Shown here in pieces: positions 8,829 through 17,685 of a stretch of 64,000 bases of DNA. Numbering within the stretch: the first letter of the stretch is position 1; every line of letters starts with the position of its first letter. The notes beneath the pieces were generated by a model, which saw only the letters and a list, made by a program, of their open reading frames with translations, was not told the DNA's origin and did not search any database. A program made the translations under genes and the position numbers. The DNA is from WLWS01 sp965243105 (lineage in GTDB: Bacteria; Pseudomonadota; Gammaproteobacteria; Eutrophobiales; Eutrophobiaceae), in the NCBI GenBank assembly GCA_965243105.1, contig CBDEUC010000003.1, positions 1,302,001-1,366,000 on the forward strand, given 5' to 3'.

Positions 8829-9212
8829 TCACATGCCATCTGCAGCAGCGTCATCGCTGCTGACGTCTTCCAGGCTCCTGTCTGTTTCCAGTTTCTTGCA
8901 ACGCTCCACCTCTTCATCCATCTTGCCCATGCACATCAACGCAAACATTCGAAAGTCCCCGACCAGGGACCAGAGAGGGTGGCGAAAGGTTGCAGGCCTG
9001 TTCTTTTCCACAAAAAAATGGCTATACCAGGCAAAGCCGTAGCCAAACAGCGGCAATAACAGGAGCAGGTAGAGGTTATAAAAAATGGCAATAACGATTA
9101 TCGGCAGGAGGGAAGCCGTGCCCACGAAATGCCACAGGCGGGTTCTCGGCAAACTGTGTTCACTGACATAGAAAGGCCAGAACTCGGTGAATGAGTGGTA
9201 TTGTTTTGACAT
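8829..9212 (-). CDS. Mpo1-like (DUF962) membrane protein
   Basis: A 127-residue protein with two central hydrophobic segments and the DUF962/Mpo1 signatures FWPFYVSEH, LWHFVGT, SHFFVEKNRPATFRHP and LVGDFRMF. Yeast Mpo1 is an iron-dependent dioxygenase that shortens 2-hydroxy fatty acids, and the conserved histidines match this bacterial branch. The function in bacteria is not firmly established, so only family membership is claimed. A hydrophilic acidic tail (about residues 100-127) follows the domain. It is a single gene convergent with the NCS1 permease. Confidence 0.85.
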   Translation of the reverse strand: MSKQYHSFTEFWPFYVSEHSLPRTRLWHFVGTASLLPIIVIAIFYNLYLLLLLPLFGYGFAWYSHFFVEKNRPATFRHPLWSLVGDFRMFALMCMGKMDEEVERCKKLETDRSLEDVSSDDAAADGM

Positions 9213-9402
9213 GATTCACTAGTGTAGTAAGACACAAAAAGTTTCGCCAGTTGAAATACCTTGATACATGCACGAAGCAGGTCCTTGAAGCCATTTTAAT
9301 GGGTAAAACGTGTACTTAAAGCAACTGGATAAAAACATTTCCACGGAGTATATTTCATCACAACTCCCTTCCTTTCTAATCAGCAGGTGTTAGAGCAAGT
9401 GC

Positions 9403-11070
9403 ATGACTGGCGATAGCAAAATTTCCCTTGCCGAGTATCTTTTAAAAAGACTTGAATCACTTGGTGTCGATCACGTCTTTGGTATTCCCGGTGATTTTAT
9501 CCTGCCACTGTTTGAAACCATGGTAGACAACGATGTTACACACATCGCTGCATGCAACGAACTAAATGCTGGCTATGCCGCCGACGGTTATGCACGAATA
9601 AGGGGGCTCGGCGCTGTAGCCGTAACTTACGGCCCCGGCTCATTCAGCCTGGTGAATGCAGTGGCAGGTGCCTACGCCGAAGAAGTACCACTGGTGGTGA
9701 TCTCCGGTGGCCCGGTTACATCAGCCTATGAAAACCGGCCCGTTCTGCATCACTTGATGCTCGACCGCTACGAGACTTCACTAAAAATCTTCAGCAACAT
9801 CACGGCTTATGCGGGATTACTTGATAACGCCGACTCAGCCTGTGAAGAGATTGATAAGGCACTTGGCCTGTGTCTTGCGCAAAAACGACCGGTCTTCCTG
9901 GAAATTCCCACGGATATTCAACTGGTAAAAGTGAATGCGCCAGGCAATAAGCTCGAGCCAGGTAATTACATAGAAACCAGCACGGACAATGCCAGGCAGG
10001 CTGCCATCAAGCTGGTCGACAAGATCGTTTCCAGCAAGCGCAGCGTGATACTACCCGGACACGAAATTCACCGCTGGAACCTGCAGGAAAAAGTCAAAAA
10101 AATCCTCGAGTACAGCGGCATAAAAGCGGGCTCGCTATTTATTGGCAAGGCAGATTATCTCGAGCACCAGGACAACTGCATTGGATCCTACCAGGGTGCC
10201 GGTAGCCAGCCCGCCGTGCGGGATTACGTGGAAGCAGCCGACACGGTTGTATTCCTCGGAGCAGTGCCGTCTGACTTTAATCTCGGCGGATTTACCGCGA
10301 AACTGCAGGACTCGCAAAAGGTTGTTGCCTGGGACAACCGCCTCGAACTTGAGGGTGAGACATTTGAAAACGTGTCGATAGTCAACCTGGTCGATGAGTT
10401 GCTGGAGCGTCTCCCGGAGAACCTGGACAGCACAGATGATGAAGCACCGCGACAGTGTTTTTCACACACGCCCGGTGATATTGGCAGTGCTGAGAAAGGA
10501 AAACCTCTCAGCAACAAGCGTTTCTATGATCGCCTTGTGAATTTTTTCGAAGATGGTGACACCATCCTTGCCGACGCCGGCTGCGCAATAAACATCACGC
10601 ACCTGCAGTTACCGAGGAACTCGCTTTACGTCGCTTCCTGCTACTGGGCATCAATTGGCATGGCATTTGGCGCCACGCTCGGTGCCTGCTTTGCCTGTGA
10701 AGACGGCAAACGTGTCATCGCGGTAGAAGGTGACGGTTCTTTCCAGATGACCGCACAGGAGCTATCGAGCATTGGCCGTTACGGCAAATCCCCCGTCGTC
10801 TTTGTTGTTAATAACAAGGGTTATACTGCAGAACGCCTGATTCACGATGGGCCGTTTAATGACATCCCGGAATGGCGATATCACATGCTACCGCAGGCTT
10901 TTGGCAGTGGAGAAGGTATCGATGTTCATACCGAGGATGAGCTGGAGTCAGCCATGCAAAGAGCCGCAGACTGGAATGGTCCGGGTCCGCTGCTGGTTGA
11001 GGTTCATGTCGATCCGCTTGACGCATCCGAGGCATTCAAACTGATGAGCGAGGTACTTCGCTCTCACTAG
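9403..11070 (+). CDS. Thiamine-diphosphate 2-oxo acid decarboxylase (pyruvate/indolepyruvate decarboxylase family)
   Basis: A 555-residue ThDP enzyme. FGIPGDFILPLFE and CNELNAGYAADGYAR with the cofactor-activating Glu53, the HH pair at 116-117 (VLHHLML), the ThDP motif beginning at GDG 443-445 and closing at NNKGYT, and Glu477 in YTAERLIHDGP all match catalytic residues of decarboxylases such as PDC and IpdC rather than acetolactate synthase. It should convert a 2-oxo acid to an aldehyde and CO2 in the cytoplasm. Substrate choice (pyruvate, phenylpyruvate, indolepyruvate, branched 2-oxo acids) cannot be read. It is transcribed alone; the 190-bp upstream gap shows no obvious operator. Confidence 0.9.
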   Translation: MTGDSKISLAEYLLKRLESLGVDHVFGIPGDFILPLFETMVDNDVTHIAACNELNAGYAADGYARIRGLGAVAVTYGPGSFSLVNAVAGAYAEEVPLVVISGGPVTSAYENRPVLHHLMLDRYETSLKIFSNITAYAGLLDNADSACEEIDKALGLCLAQKRPVFLEIPTDIQLVKVNAPGNKLEPGNYIETSTDNARQAAIKLVDKIVSSKRSVILPGHEIHRWNLQEKVKKILEYSGIKAGSLFIGKADYLEHQDNCIGSYQGAGSQPAVRDYVEAADTVVFLGAVPSDFNLGGFTAKLQDSQKVVAWDNRLELEGETFENVSIVNLVDELLERLPENLDSTDDEAPRQCFSHTPGDIGSAEKGKPLSNKRFYDRLVNFFEDGDTILADAGCAINITHLQLPRNSLYVASCYWASIGMAFGATLGACFACEDGKRVIAVEGDGSFQMTAQELSSIGRYGKSPVVFVVNNKGYTAERLIHDGPFNDIPEWRYHMLPQAFGSGEGIDVHTEDELESAMQRAADWNGPGPLLVEVHVDPLDASEAFKLMSEVLRSH

Positions 11071-11112
11071 CAATACCAGGACCTGCCGCGCTGGATCCCG
11101 GCGCTGTCCCGC

Positions 11113-11700
11113 TTAGTCGATGACTTCGATCTTTTCTATGAATATTGTTTTCAGGGGCACATCTTTTTCCAGGTGCCCCTTTGCACCGGTAGGTTTTTCA
11201 CCTATTGCATCTGCCACATCCATGCCATAGGTAACCTTTCCAAAAACGCTGTAGCCATATCCCTTTGACGTCCTGTTTTTAAAATTAAAACTGGGGTTAT
11301 CGCTCAGGTTAATAAAGAACTGGGTGTCTGCAGAATTGGGGTCAAAACCTCGCGCCATTGCGATTGTGCCACGGACATTTTCCAGCTTGTGCTTTGAAGC
11401 CTCGTTCCTGATTGGCGGGTCAGTTGCGAAATAATCCAGGTTTTCATCATAACCACCTCCCTGGATGATCCAGCCACTGATTACACGATGAAAGATCAAT
11501 CCGTCGTAGAACTGCTTGTTCACATAGTTGAGAAAGTTTTTAACAGTCCTGGGAGCTTTATCCGCAAAAAGCTCCAGTTCAATTTCACCCAGGCTTGTCT
11601 GCATCCTGACGCGGGGCAGTTCTTCCCCTGCCTGGACTGGCAAGCAAAGGCAAAGGTTTGCAACGAGATGTACCAGGAGGAGTAAGCATGCTTGTTTCAC
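11113..11700 (-). CDS. Exported cyclophilin-type peptidyl-prolyl isomerase
   Basis: A 195-residue protein. Residues 1-24 (hydrophobic, ending PVQA) are a signal peptide, so it works in the periplasm. The cyclophilin domain shows GEIELELFADKAPRTVKNF, FHRVISGWIIQGG, ARGFDPNSADTQFFINL and VFGKVTYGMDV, matching bacterial PpiA/PpiB proteins. It catalyses cis-trans isomerisation of prolyl bonds during folding. It is the last gene of the minus-strand run ccmABCDE-pdxH-ppi, 19 bp after pdxH. Its position near cytochrome c maturation genes may reflect a shared envelope-folding role, which is inference. Confidence 0.92.
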   Translation of the reverse strand: MKQACLLLLVHLVANLCLCLPVQAGEELPRVRMQTSLGEIELELFADKAPRTVKNFLNYVNKQFYDGLIFHRVISGWIIQGGGYDENLDYFATDPPIRNEASKHKLENVRGTIAMARGFDPNSADTQFFINLSDNPSFNFKNRTSKGYGYSVFGKVTYGMDVADAIGEKPTGAKGHLEKDVPLKTIFIEKIEVID

Positions 11701-11719
11701 GGGCTATACCTGTCTTTTC

Positions 11720-12358
11720 TCATGGTGCCAGCCGGCTTTTTGACCAATCACCGTCATCGCTCTTTCGATACAGTACCCGGTCATGCAGTCGATTTTCCCT
11801 GCCCTGCCAGAACTCTATGTTGTCAGGAATGACGCGGTAGCCGGTCCATGTCTCGGGGCGCGGCACTTCACCGGGATATTCTTCTTCAAGCTGTGCCATC
11901 CTTTCTTCAAGGTATGTTCGACTCTCCACTTCGCTGGACTGGTCAGCAACCCAGACTGCGACGCGGCTGCCGTGGGGCCTGCTGGCAAAATATTCGTCAG
12001 CCTCCTGGTCACTGACACCGACGACCCGGCCTTCGACCCGTACCTGCCGGTGTATGGGCGACCAGTAAAACACCAGGGCAGCAAATGGATTGTCTGCCAG
12101 CTGTCTGCCCTTGGCACTGACAGCATGGGTAAAGAAAACGAAACCATCCTGCCCAAAGCTCTTTAGCAGGACATACCTGGCCGCAGGCTTTCCGTCTTTT
12201 ACCGTGGCCAGCACCATGGCGTTTGGAAGTTCCAACTCCAGCCTCACGGCCTGGTCAAACCAGCTTTCGAACTCCAGCACTGGATCGTCATTCATCTTCT
12301 CTTCGTCCAGCAGTACCTGCCGGTATTCACGTCGCAACTTGTCGTAATCTATGCTCAT
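11720..12358 (-). CDS. pdxH: Pyridoxamine 5'-phosphate oxidase
   Basis: A 212-residue FMN enzyme that oxidises pyridoxamine or pyridoxine 5'-phosphate to pyridoxal 5'-phosphate. The family length and motifs are intact: ELPNAMVLATVKDGKPAARYVLLK, GFVFFTHAVSAKGRQL, ALVFYWSPIHRQVRVEG, FASRPHGSRVAVWVADQS, GYRVIPDNIEFWQGRENRLHDR and the C-terminal WSKSRLAP. Its ATG overlaps the ccmE stop by four bases (ATGA), so it is translationally coupled to the ccm operon, an unusual placement for pdxH. Confidence 0.96.
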   Translation of the reverse strand: MSIDYDKLRREYRQVLLDEEKMNDDPVLEFESWFDQAVRLELELPNAMVLATVKDGKPAARYVLLKSFGQDGFVFFTHAVSAKGRQLADNPFAALVFYWSPIHRQVRVEGRVVGVSDQEADEYFASRPHGSRVAVWVADQSSEVESRTYLEERMAQLEEEYPGEVPRPETWTGYRVIPDNIEFWQGRENRLHDRVLYRKSDDGDWSKSRLAP

Positions 12359-12828
12359 TTCTTGATCTTGTAATTGCCGTATTGTGTACCCGCTCCTGCT
12401 TCCGCCAGGGCATCGGCCACTTCAGGGGGCATATAATTTTCATCATGCTTGGCCAGCACTTCTCGGGCAATAAAATCCCCTTCCTCGTCTAGCTCACCAT
12501 TGGCAACTATTCCCTGGCCCTCCCTGAACAGGTCAGGCAATATACCTTCATAATGTACTCTCACCTCCTCCGCGGTGTCAGTCAGCGAGAAACTCACCTT
12601 GAGACTGTCAGGATCTCTTTTAACGCTACCGTCTACGATCATGCCTCCTATTCGAAACAACCTGGAAGTAGGCGCTTCACCCGCAACAACCTGGGTTGGG
12701 CTGTAGAAGTAAAGCAGGTTTTCTGAAAAGGCCTTGAGCACCAGGGCAGTTGCCGCTCCAACCCCGAGTACGATGAAAACCACGCCAAGTAGTATTTTAC
12801 GTCGTCGCGGATTCATTTTTCTGCTCAC
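12355..12828 (-). CDS. ccmE: Cytochrome c maturation haem chaperone CcmE
   Basis: A 157-residue periplasmic haem chaperone anchored by one N-terminal membrane helix (about 9-30). It carries the haem-binding HDENY motif (LAKHDENYMPPEV), where the His binds haem covalently before handing it to CcmF/CcmH. The OB-fold core contains RLFRIGGMIVDGSV and YEGILPDLFREGQG. The start is a GTG at 12828, with an in-frame ATG at 12816 as an alternative. It overlaps ccmD and pdxH. No ccmF, ccmG or ccmH follows; pdxH takes that place. Confidence 0.95.
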   Translation of the reverse strand: MSRKMNPRRRKILLGVVFIVLGVGAATALVLKAFSENLLYFYSPTQVVAGEAPTSRLFRIGGMIVDGSVKRDPDSLKVSFSLTDTAEEVRVHYEGILPDLFREGQGIVANGELDEEGDFIAREVLAKHDENYMPPEVADALAEAGAGTQYGNYKIKK

Positions 12829-12985
12829 GCCTGTTGTTTCTCCTGCGAATTTTTTCCATCGTCCTGCGCTCTTTTAGCAAGGGCACAACAAAACCGAAGA
12901 GCAACACGAAAAAGCTGATCCCGAAAGCTGACCAGACATAACTCGCGTAGCCACCCATGTGGAAAAACTCTCCCAGCGACTGCAT
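12797..12985 (-). CDS. ccmD: Haem exporter protein CcmD
   Basis: A 62-residue protein with one membrane helix (about 15-36) after a FFHMGGYASYVWSAFG segment and followed by a basic, charged tail, as in CcmD. CcmD helps release haem-loaded CcmE from the CcmABC complex. It overlaps ccmE by 32 bases and touches ccmC by one base, consistent with the operon. The short, variable sequence is identified mainly by position plus this topology. Confidence 0.9.
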   Translation of the reverse strand: MQSLGEFFHMGGYASYVWSAFGISFFVLLFGFVVPLLKERRTMEKIRRRNNRREQKNESATT

Positions 12986-13731
12986 CAGGCTTTACCACCG
13001 CCGACTACCAGCTCACCCACCCAGCGACTGTTTTTCTCCTGTTCCAGGATCTCTCCGCGCGCACGCAGCAGCAATACGCTGAAAAAATACAGCTTGTAGC
13101 CCGCAAACATGATCAGCAGTGGAATTAGCATATCGCGGTGTATTGACGGCGCCCCGATTTTCGACACCGTGGGCCCCTGGTGCAGGGTGCTCCACCATTC
13201 AACCGAGTAGTGAATAATGGGAATGTTGATGACACCCACCAGGGCCAGTACGGCTCCCGCTCGGGCCGCGGTTCGCCTGTCTTCGATGGCCGCCTGTAGC
13301 GCCATGTAACCAAGATACAGGAACAGCAGTATCAGTTCCGACGTTAATCGTGCATCCCATACCCACCAGGTGCCCCACATTGGCTTTCCCCAGATGGACC
13401 CGGTGACCAGGGCGAGGAAGGTGAAGGCAGCACCAGCCGGTGCAGAGGCCCGTGCTATCGCATCGGCTACTTTTACCTTCCAGATTAGCCCCATGGCACC
13501 ACTTGTTGCCATGACCATGTAAACAAACAGGGACATCCAGGCGCTTGGCACATGGACATAGATTATCCTGAAACTCTCACCCTGCTGGTAGTCAGCGGGC
13601 GCATACACCAACCCTCCATAAAGTCCTGCCAGTAGCAGCAGCAGGCTGGCCCAACCCAGCCAGGGACCGAGTGTCCTTGCCATGCGGTAGAAATTTTCAG
13701 GCGCTGCGTACTTGTCCAGTGGACCAAACAT
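12985..13731 (-). CDS. ccmC: Haem exporter/transfer protein CcmC
   Basis: A 248-residue inner-membrane protein with six predicted helices. It has the tryptophan-rich haem-handling motif WGTWWVWDARLTSELILLF and two flanking histidine regions (IYVHVPSAWMS and STLHQGPTVS). CcmC loads haem onto CcmE in the periplasm as part of CcmABCD. It lies between ccmB (2 bp gap) and ccmD. Confidence 0.96.
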   Translation of the reverse strand: MFGPLDKYAAPENFYRMARTLGPWLGWASLLLLLAGLYGGLVYAPADYQQGESFRIIYVHVPSAWMSLFVYMVMATSGAMGLIWKVKVADAIARASAPAGAAFTFLALVTGSIWGKPMWGTWWVWDARLTSELILLFLYLGYMALQAAIEDRRTAARAGAVLALVGVINIPIIHYSVEWWSTLHQGPTVSKIGAPSIHRDMLIPLLIMFAGYKLYFFSVLLLRARGEILEQEKNSRWVGELVVGGGKA

Positions 13732-13732
13732 T

Positions 13733-14416
13733 TTAATTCATCCTGATGCGTAAGGAAGCTGCAGTGGCAAATGGGCAAAGTGTAAGGGCCAACATTAAAA
13801 TCGCTGCAAGAAAATATAATTCTGCCTCAATGGACAATCCCTGCACAGCATTGTTCACTGCTGATACCGCAAAAATAAGCAATGGCATATACAGTGGCAG
13901 TATAAGCAAGGCCATGAGCATGCCGCCGCCCCTGAGACCGACGGTCAATGCAACTACAACTGAACCCACCAGGCTAAGTACCGGGGTACCCAGCAACAGG
14001 GTGAACAATAGCGGTAGCATGGCTCCGCCTGGTAGATACAAAAACAGGCCAAGGGTCATGGCACAAACCGCCAGGGGAGCACCACTCAGGCACCAGTGGG
14101 CGAATACCTTTGCCATAAGCAATGCCGGAACTGGATGGGGAGAGAGCAACAACTGCTCAAGGCTTCCATCTTCATAATCCGATCGAAACATCATGTCCAG
14201 TGAAAGACTGGAAGCCAGCACAGCAGCCACCCAGATGACAGCCACCGCTATCTCCCTGAGTTTCCCCGGTTCGGGACCAAGCGCAAGCGGGAACATGGTG
14301 ATGACAATGAGGAAAAACAGCAGCGGGTTCAGCAATTCACTACTGTGGCGAATTCCAAGAAGCAGTTCCCTTTTCAGTAAGCTTATGAATGCGATGACCA
14401 GCGAAGAATTCTGCAT
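13733..14416 (-). CDS. ccmB: Haem ABC exporter permease CcmB
   Basis: A 227-residue membrane protein with six hydrophobic segments and the typical start FISLLKRELLLGIRHSSELLNPLLFFLIV. SLSLDMMFRSDYEDGSLEQLLLSP is the conserved cytoplasmic segment that contacts the ATPase. With CcmA it forms the ABC unit that uses ATP to release CcmE from CcmC. It follows ccmA with no intervening base. Confidence 0.96.
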   Translation of the reverse strand: MQNSSLVIAFISLLKRELLLGIRHSSELLNPLLFFLIVITMFPLALGPEPGKLREIAVAVIWVAAVLASSLSLDMMFRSDYEDGSLEQLLLSPHPVPALLMAKVFAHWCLSGAPLAVCAMTLGLFLYLPGGAMLPLLFTLLLGTPVLSLVGSVVVALTVGLRGGGMLMALLILPLYMPLLIFAVSAVNNAVQGLSIEAELYFLAAILMLALTLCPFATAASLRIRMN

Positions 14417-15058
14417 TTACAGGCTTACCTCTTTTACCGTGGTTGCCTGCCAGTCAATACTCTCATGGCTGGTAAGTACGACACTGCCGCCACCTTGCAC
14501 ATGCTCTATCATGCAAGTGCACACCAGGTTCCGGCTGGCAGCATCAAGGGAGTTGAGAGGTTCGTCCAGTATCCACAGCCGGCTGTGCACGCTGAGCAGG
14601 CGGGCAAAAGCCAGGCGTCTTTTCTGACCCGAGGACAGGCGGCCAGCCGGCACATCGATGTGCTCGTCGAGGGACATTTTATCGATTACCTGCTGCAGCG
14701 AAAGGCTTCCGGGGTGACCGCTGATGGCACGATTCAGTTGCAGGTTTTCCAGTACGCTCAGTTCTGCTTTTATAGCATTTGCATGAGCCATGTAGGCGAG
14801 CTCCTGTTGATACTCAGCGCGGTACTCGTGGATGTCCCTTCCACACCAGGCCACGGATCCTTCATCCGGCTGAGATAGCCCGCAGAGTATCCTCAATAGC
14901 GAGGTCTTACCGCTGCCGTTTGCACCTTTTACCTGCAGCACCTCTGCTGGTCCGAGGGCAATGTGCAGATCTTCAAATAAAACCATGTCACCTTTTTCAC
15001 AGCGCAGGTTTTCAGCGCTGAGGGATAAAGCAGTGATGTTTTCGATACTATCTTGCAC
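14417..15058 (-). CDS. ccmA: Haem ABC exporter ATP-binding protein CcmA
   Basis: A 213-residue ABC ATPase with Walker A GANGSGKTSLLRIL, signature LSSGQKRRLAFARL, Walker B LWILDEPLNSLD and an H-loop in LTSHES. Its length is standard for CcmA. It is the first gene of ccmABCDE-pdxH-ppi; the promoter is probably within the 212-bp gap upstream (15059-15270), where no recognised operator is visible. Confidence 0.96.
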   Translation of the reverse strand: MQDSIENITALSLSAENLRCEKGDMVLFEDLHIALGPAEVLQVKGANGSGKTSLLRILCGLSQPDEGSVAWCGRDIHEYRAEYQQELAYMAHANAIKAELSVLENLQLNRAISGHPGSLSLQQVIDKMSLDEHIDVPAGRLSSGQKRRLAFARLLSVHSRLWILDEPLNSLDAASRNLVCTCMIEHVQGGGSVVLTSHESIDWQATTVKEVSL

Positions 15059-15270
15059 CAGGTATTTCCACGATTTAAAAACCGAAAATTATATATCTAG
15101 TTGTAAATGCAGCACCGGTATCAAACGGATACGGTAATCAGGAGCTGGGAAATGAATACTTTTTTGACCCGGTGAACCACGGGCCATGAGAAGTAAATGA
15201 AAAAATTGCTATTACGCAGATTGCAACGAGACCCGGGACAGCAGCTTCAGTGATAGTAAATCCTGGTTCG

Positions 15271-15771
15271 CTAACCCCCGACTCCAGTGACCAGGACAAG
15301 GGCTATCGCGCCACCAATCATGAATCCAAGCGGGACCACCGCGGCAAAATCTTCGATGGTGTTGCCAATATCTGTTCCAACTTTTGTGAGCGTCCCTGGC
15401 TCCTTGTCTTCTGCTTTTTCCATGCTTTCCTCCATTTCTCCGGCATCACCTTCTGCCTGGCGATGGAGACGGTAACGCTGCAGGAAATCCACACCGGAAA
15501 CATACACGCCCTGGACACCCTCGCTTCCCATCCTGAAGTCAAAAGCTGCTGTCTTGTTCATGAGGTCCTTGTACTCGATCATTTCACCACGCTGGTAGCT
15601 GGTATGATCCATTCGAAAGCCAAAGCTCGGACGGTTTTCCGGTTTTTTGGCGCCACTGAAGGGGATCTTGTAGTAGATCATCGCGTGCGTTTCGTTGATT
15701 GGTTCCACCGCCATGCTCTGGACCGGCGCGAGTACCAGGAACGTCACGACTGCTATGAGATAAGTGCGCAT
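15271..15771 (-). CDS. Hypothetical exported protein with C-terminal membrane segment
   Basis: A 166-residue protein not recognised as a known family. I chose the ATG at 15771, which has a GAGGGG ribosome site 6 bases upstream and begins a clear signal peptide (residues 1-21, ending VQSMA). Longer upstream starts would add an unlikely 71 residues. The middle contains FSGAKKPENRPSFGFRMDHTS and an acidic stretch (EGDAGEMEESMEKAEDKE). Residues 147-166 form a hydrophobic, glycine-rich C-terminal segment. It looks like a periplasmic protein with a tail anchor. Confidence 0.65.
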   Translation of the reverse strand: MRTYLIAVVTFLVLAPVQSMAVEPINETHAMIYYKIPFSGAKKPENRPSFGFRMDHTSYQRGEMIEYKDLMNKTAAFDFRMGSEGVQGVYVSGVDFLQRYRLHRQAEGDAGEMEESMEKAEDKEPGTLTKVGTDIGNTIEDFAAVVPLGFMIGGAIALVLVTGVGG

Positions 15772-16271
15772 CGAATTCCCCTCATGAATTAAATCAGATT
15801 TACATGGCAAGGTTAGACAAAGTTGCCAGCAATGTAAACAGTCCGGTTTAATAAATAGCCAAAAAAATGTCATATATTTTATTGGCTTAATGTCATTTCC
15901 TTGTAGTGAGCTTAAAGTGTTGTTGGTGCCCGGCTCGCGAAACGGACCTGACCTGCCATCGATAAAAAAAAGACCCATGTCCACGGTAACCCTGCAGTAG
16001 CGCGCGCGTCGATCCCTGGCTTTTCACACTTGGTAAAAATTCCACGCGAATCAAGGTGAGATTTTTGTGTCAGCAACCCAACAGACAGGTTGCATCTACA
16101 TGATACGGGGGCTATCTTTATGATCATTAAATCAAGGAAGCGGGACGGGGAGGTCCCTTTCTTGGTCATCACGGAATTTCGATAAAACTCGCTAATCGGG
16201 GCACATTGCTTTACTGAGGAATAGAGCATGTTTTCTGAAATCGGCACGGGAAATGCTTTCCAGTTATCCTG
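15772..16271. other. Long noncoding stretch upstream of a diguanylate cyclase gene
   Basis: About 500 bp without a convincing gene. The minus-strand reading frame at 15912-16289 has no family features and odd composition. A short plus-strand frame (ATG 16228, stop ending 16314, 28 codons) has a good GAGGA ribosome site and ends just before a possible start of the next gene, so it may be a leader peptide. The divergent promoters for the exported hypothetical protein and the cyclase should lie here. No riboswitch or RNA fold is recognised. Confidence 0.5.
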
Positions 16272-17618
16272 TTGCTGCAAGTTCGTCATCCTGTTCCACT
16301 GGTGGCTGCGCTAAAATTAAACGTGAATCCCGAAAAACTTACTGAATCAAGAAAGCTGGATATCCTGTTTCAGCTATCAGGCAAAAGTCTGCTCACTGCC
16401 AGCGTGATGATAAGTATCGTCACTGTTTTCTTATGGCATCAAAGCGACAAGTCCGTATTGCTGATATGGTTGCTCGCCTACGTCACTCTCTCTGCATTTC
16501 GATACCGTATTACCTCCAGTGCGATGGTGGATGACTATGAGCTGGAAGAGTTATCGCAGCTTCGGCTTAAGTACAGCATTCTTACATTCCTGGCCGGGTT
16601 GTCTTGTGGCATTGTGTGCGTATACATGCTGCGGGAGAATTTCCATTACGGACAGTTTTTCCTGATACTGGCGCTGAGTATGTGCGCAGCCTCTGCCCAT
16701 GCCTATGCGACTTTCCCCTCTGTCTTTATTACCTTTGCTATCCCAACGCTTATCCCGGCAGCCATTTATTTACTTGTCCAGGGGGACAAGATCAACGTCA
16801 TTTATGGCATCCTGGTTTTGCTATTTTTCGTACTGCTGACAGCCAGCGTTTTTAAAATTCGCAAGCTAATTATGAGTTCGATCGGCATCCAGTTTGAAAA
16901 TATTCGCCTGCTTGATGACATCGAGAAAGAAAAGCTCCAGGTATCAGAATTGAACACCCAGTTGCAGGCTGACCTCGAGGAATTGAGAAAACGAGACCTG
17001 CAGTTGAGTGAGGAAAAAGAAAAGGCTGAAATACTCGCAGAAAAATTATTGATCCTTTCCACGCGTGACGGCCTGACAGGGATTTCAAACCGCAGGTATT
17101 TTGATGAACACCTGGCTAAAGTATGGAACAGGGCAGTACGAGCCCGCTCCATCGTTTCGCTGATCCTGTGCGATATCGACTACTTTAAAAACTACAACGA
17201 TCGCTATGGTCACCAGAAGGGCGATCGTTGCCTGCAGAAAGTAGCCACCATACTGGAAGATTTCAGTCGCCGCGAAGGAGACCTCGTCGCCCGCTATGGT
17301 GGGGAAGAGTTTGCCATCGTGCTACCTGATACCAGCCTTGAAGATGCGCGAAACATTGCGGAGAAAATTTCTGCAGCCCTGGAAAACACTTCGATACCCC
17401 ACGAGGGTTCGGAAATTTCAAACGTCGTTACTATCAGCATGGGTGTATCGTCAATTCATCCCACCAGGGAATTATTCAGTGCCAGCCTGATAGCCGAAAC
17501 TGATCGCCTGCTGTACGAGGCGAAATCTGCAGGACGAAACAGGGTTATCGCCGGTCCATGCAACGTTGCCACTGAAGAGGGAAGTAACGTTGCCGGGGTA
17601 GATCAGCTAACGGCCTGA
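16272..17618 (+). CDS. Membrane diguanylate cyclase (GGDEF)
   Basis: A protein of up to 448 residues that makes c-di-GMP. It has an N-terminal membrane region of about six hydrophobic segments (residues 35-210), a coiled coil rich in Glu, Leu and Lys (about 215-275), then a GGDEF domain with GGEEF at 343-347 and an RxxD inhibitory site at 334-337. The start is uncertain: this frame opens with TTG at 16272, while GTG at 16323 is a reasonable alternative, and neither has a clear ribosome site. The membrane part is presumably the sensor; its signal is unknown. Confidence 0.9.
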   Translation: MLQVRHPVPLVAALKLNVNPEKLTESRKLDILFQLSGKSLLTASVMISIVTVFLWHQSDKSVLLIWLLAYVTLSAFRYRITSSAMVDDYELEELSQLRLKYSILTFLAGLSCGIVCVYMLRENFHYGQFFLILALSMCAASAHAYATFPSVFITFAIPTLIPAAIYLLVQGDKINVIYGILVLLFFVLLTASVFKIRKLIMSSIGIQFENIRLLDDIEKEKLQVSELNTQLQADLEELRKRDLQLSEEKEKAEILAEKLLILSTRDGLTGISNRRYFDEHLAKVWNRAVRARSIVSLILCDIDYFKNYNDRYGHQKGDRCLQKVATILEDFSRREGDLVARYGGEEFAIVLPDTSLEDARNIAEKISAALENTSIPHEGSEISNVVTISMGVSSIHPTRELFSASLIAETDRLLYEAKSAGRNRVIAGPCNVATEEGSNVAGVDQLTA

Positions 17619-17685
17619 AGCGGTTTATTTTCAATCGAAGCCTCCCTATAATCCCAGCCTCTTTTTGCGGTGTTGGGGAAAATAA

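Noticed and set aside
15912..16289. Minus-strand open frame of 125 codons before the first membrane cyclase
   Set aside because: No domain, signal peptide or ribosome site, and an irregular composition; it occupies a likely promoter region.
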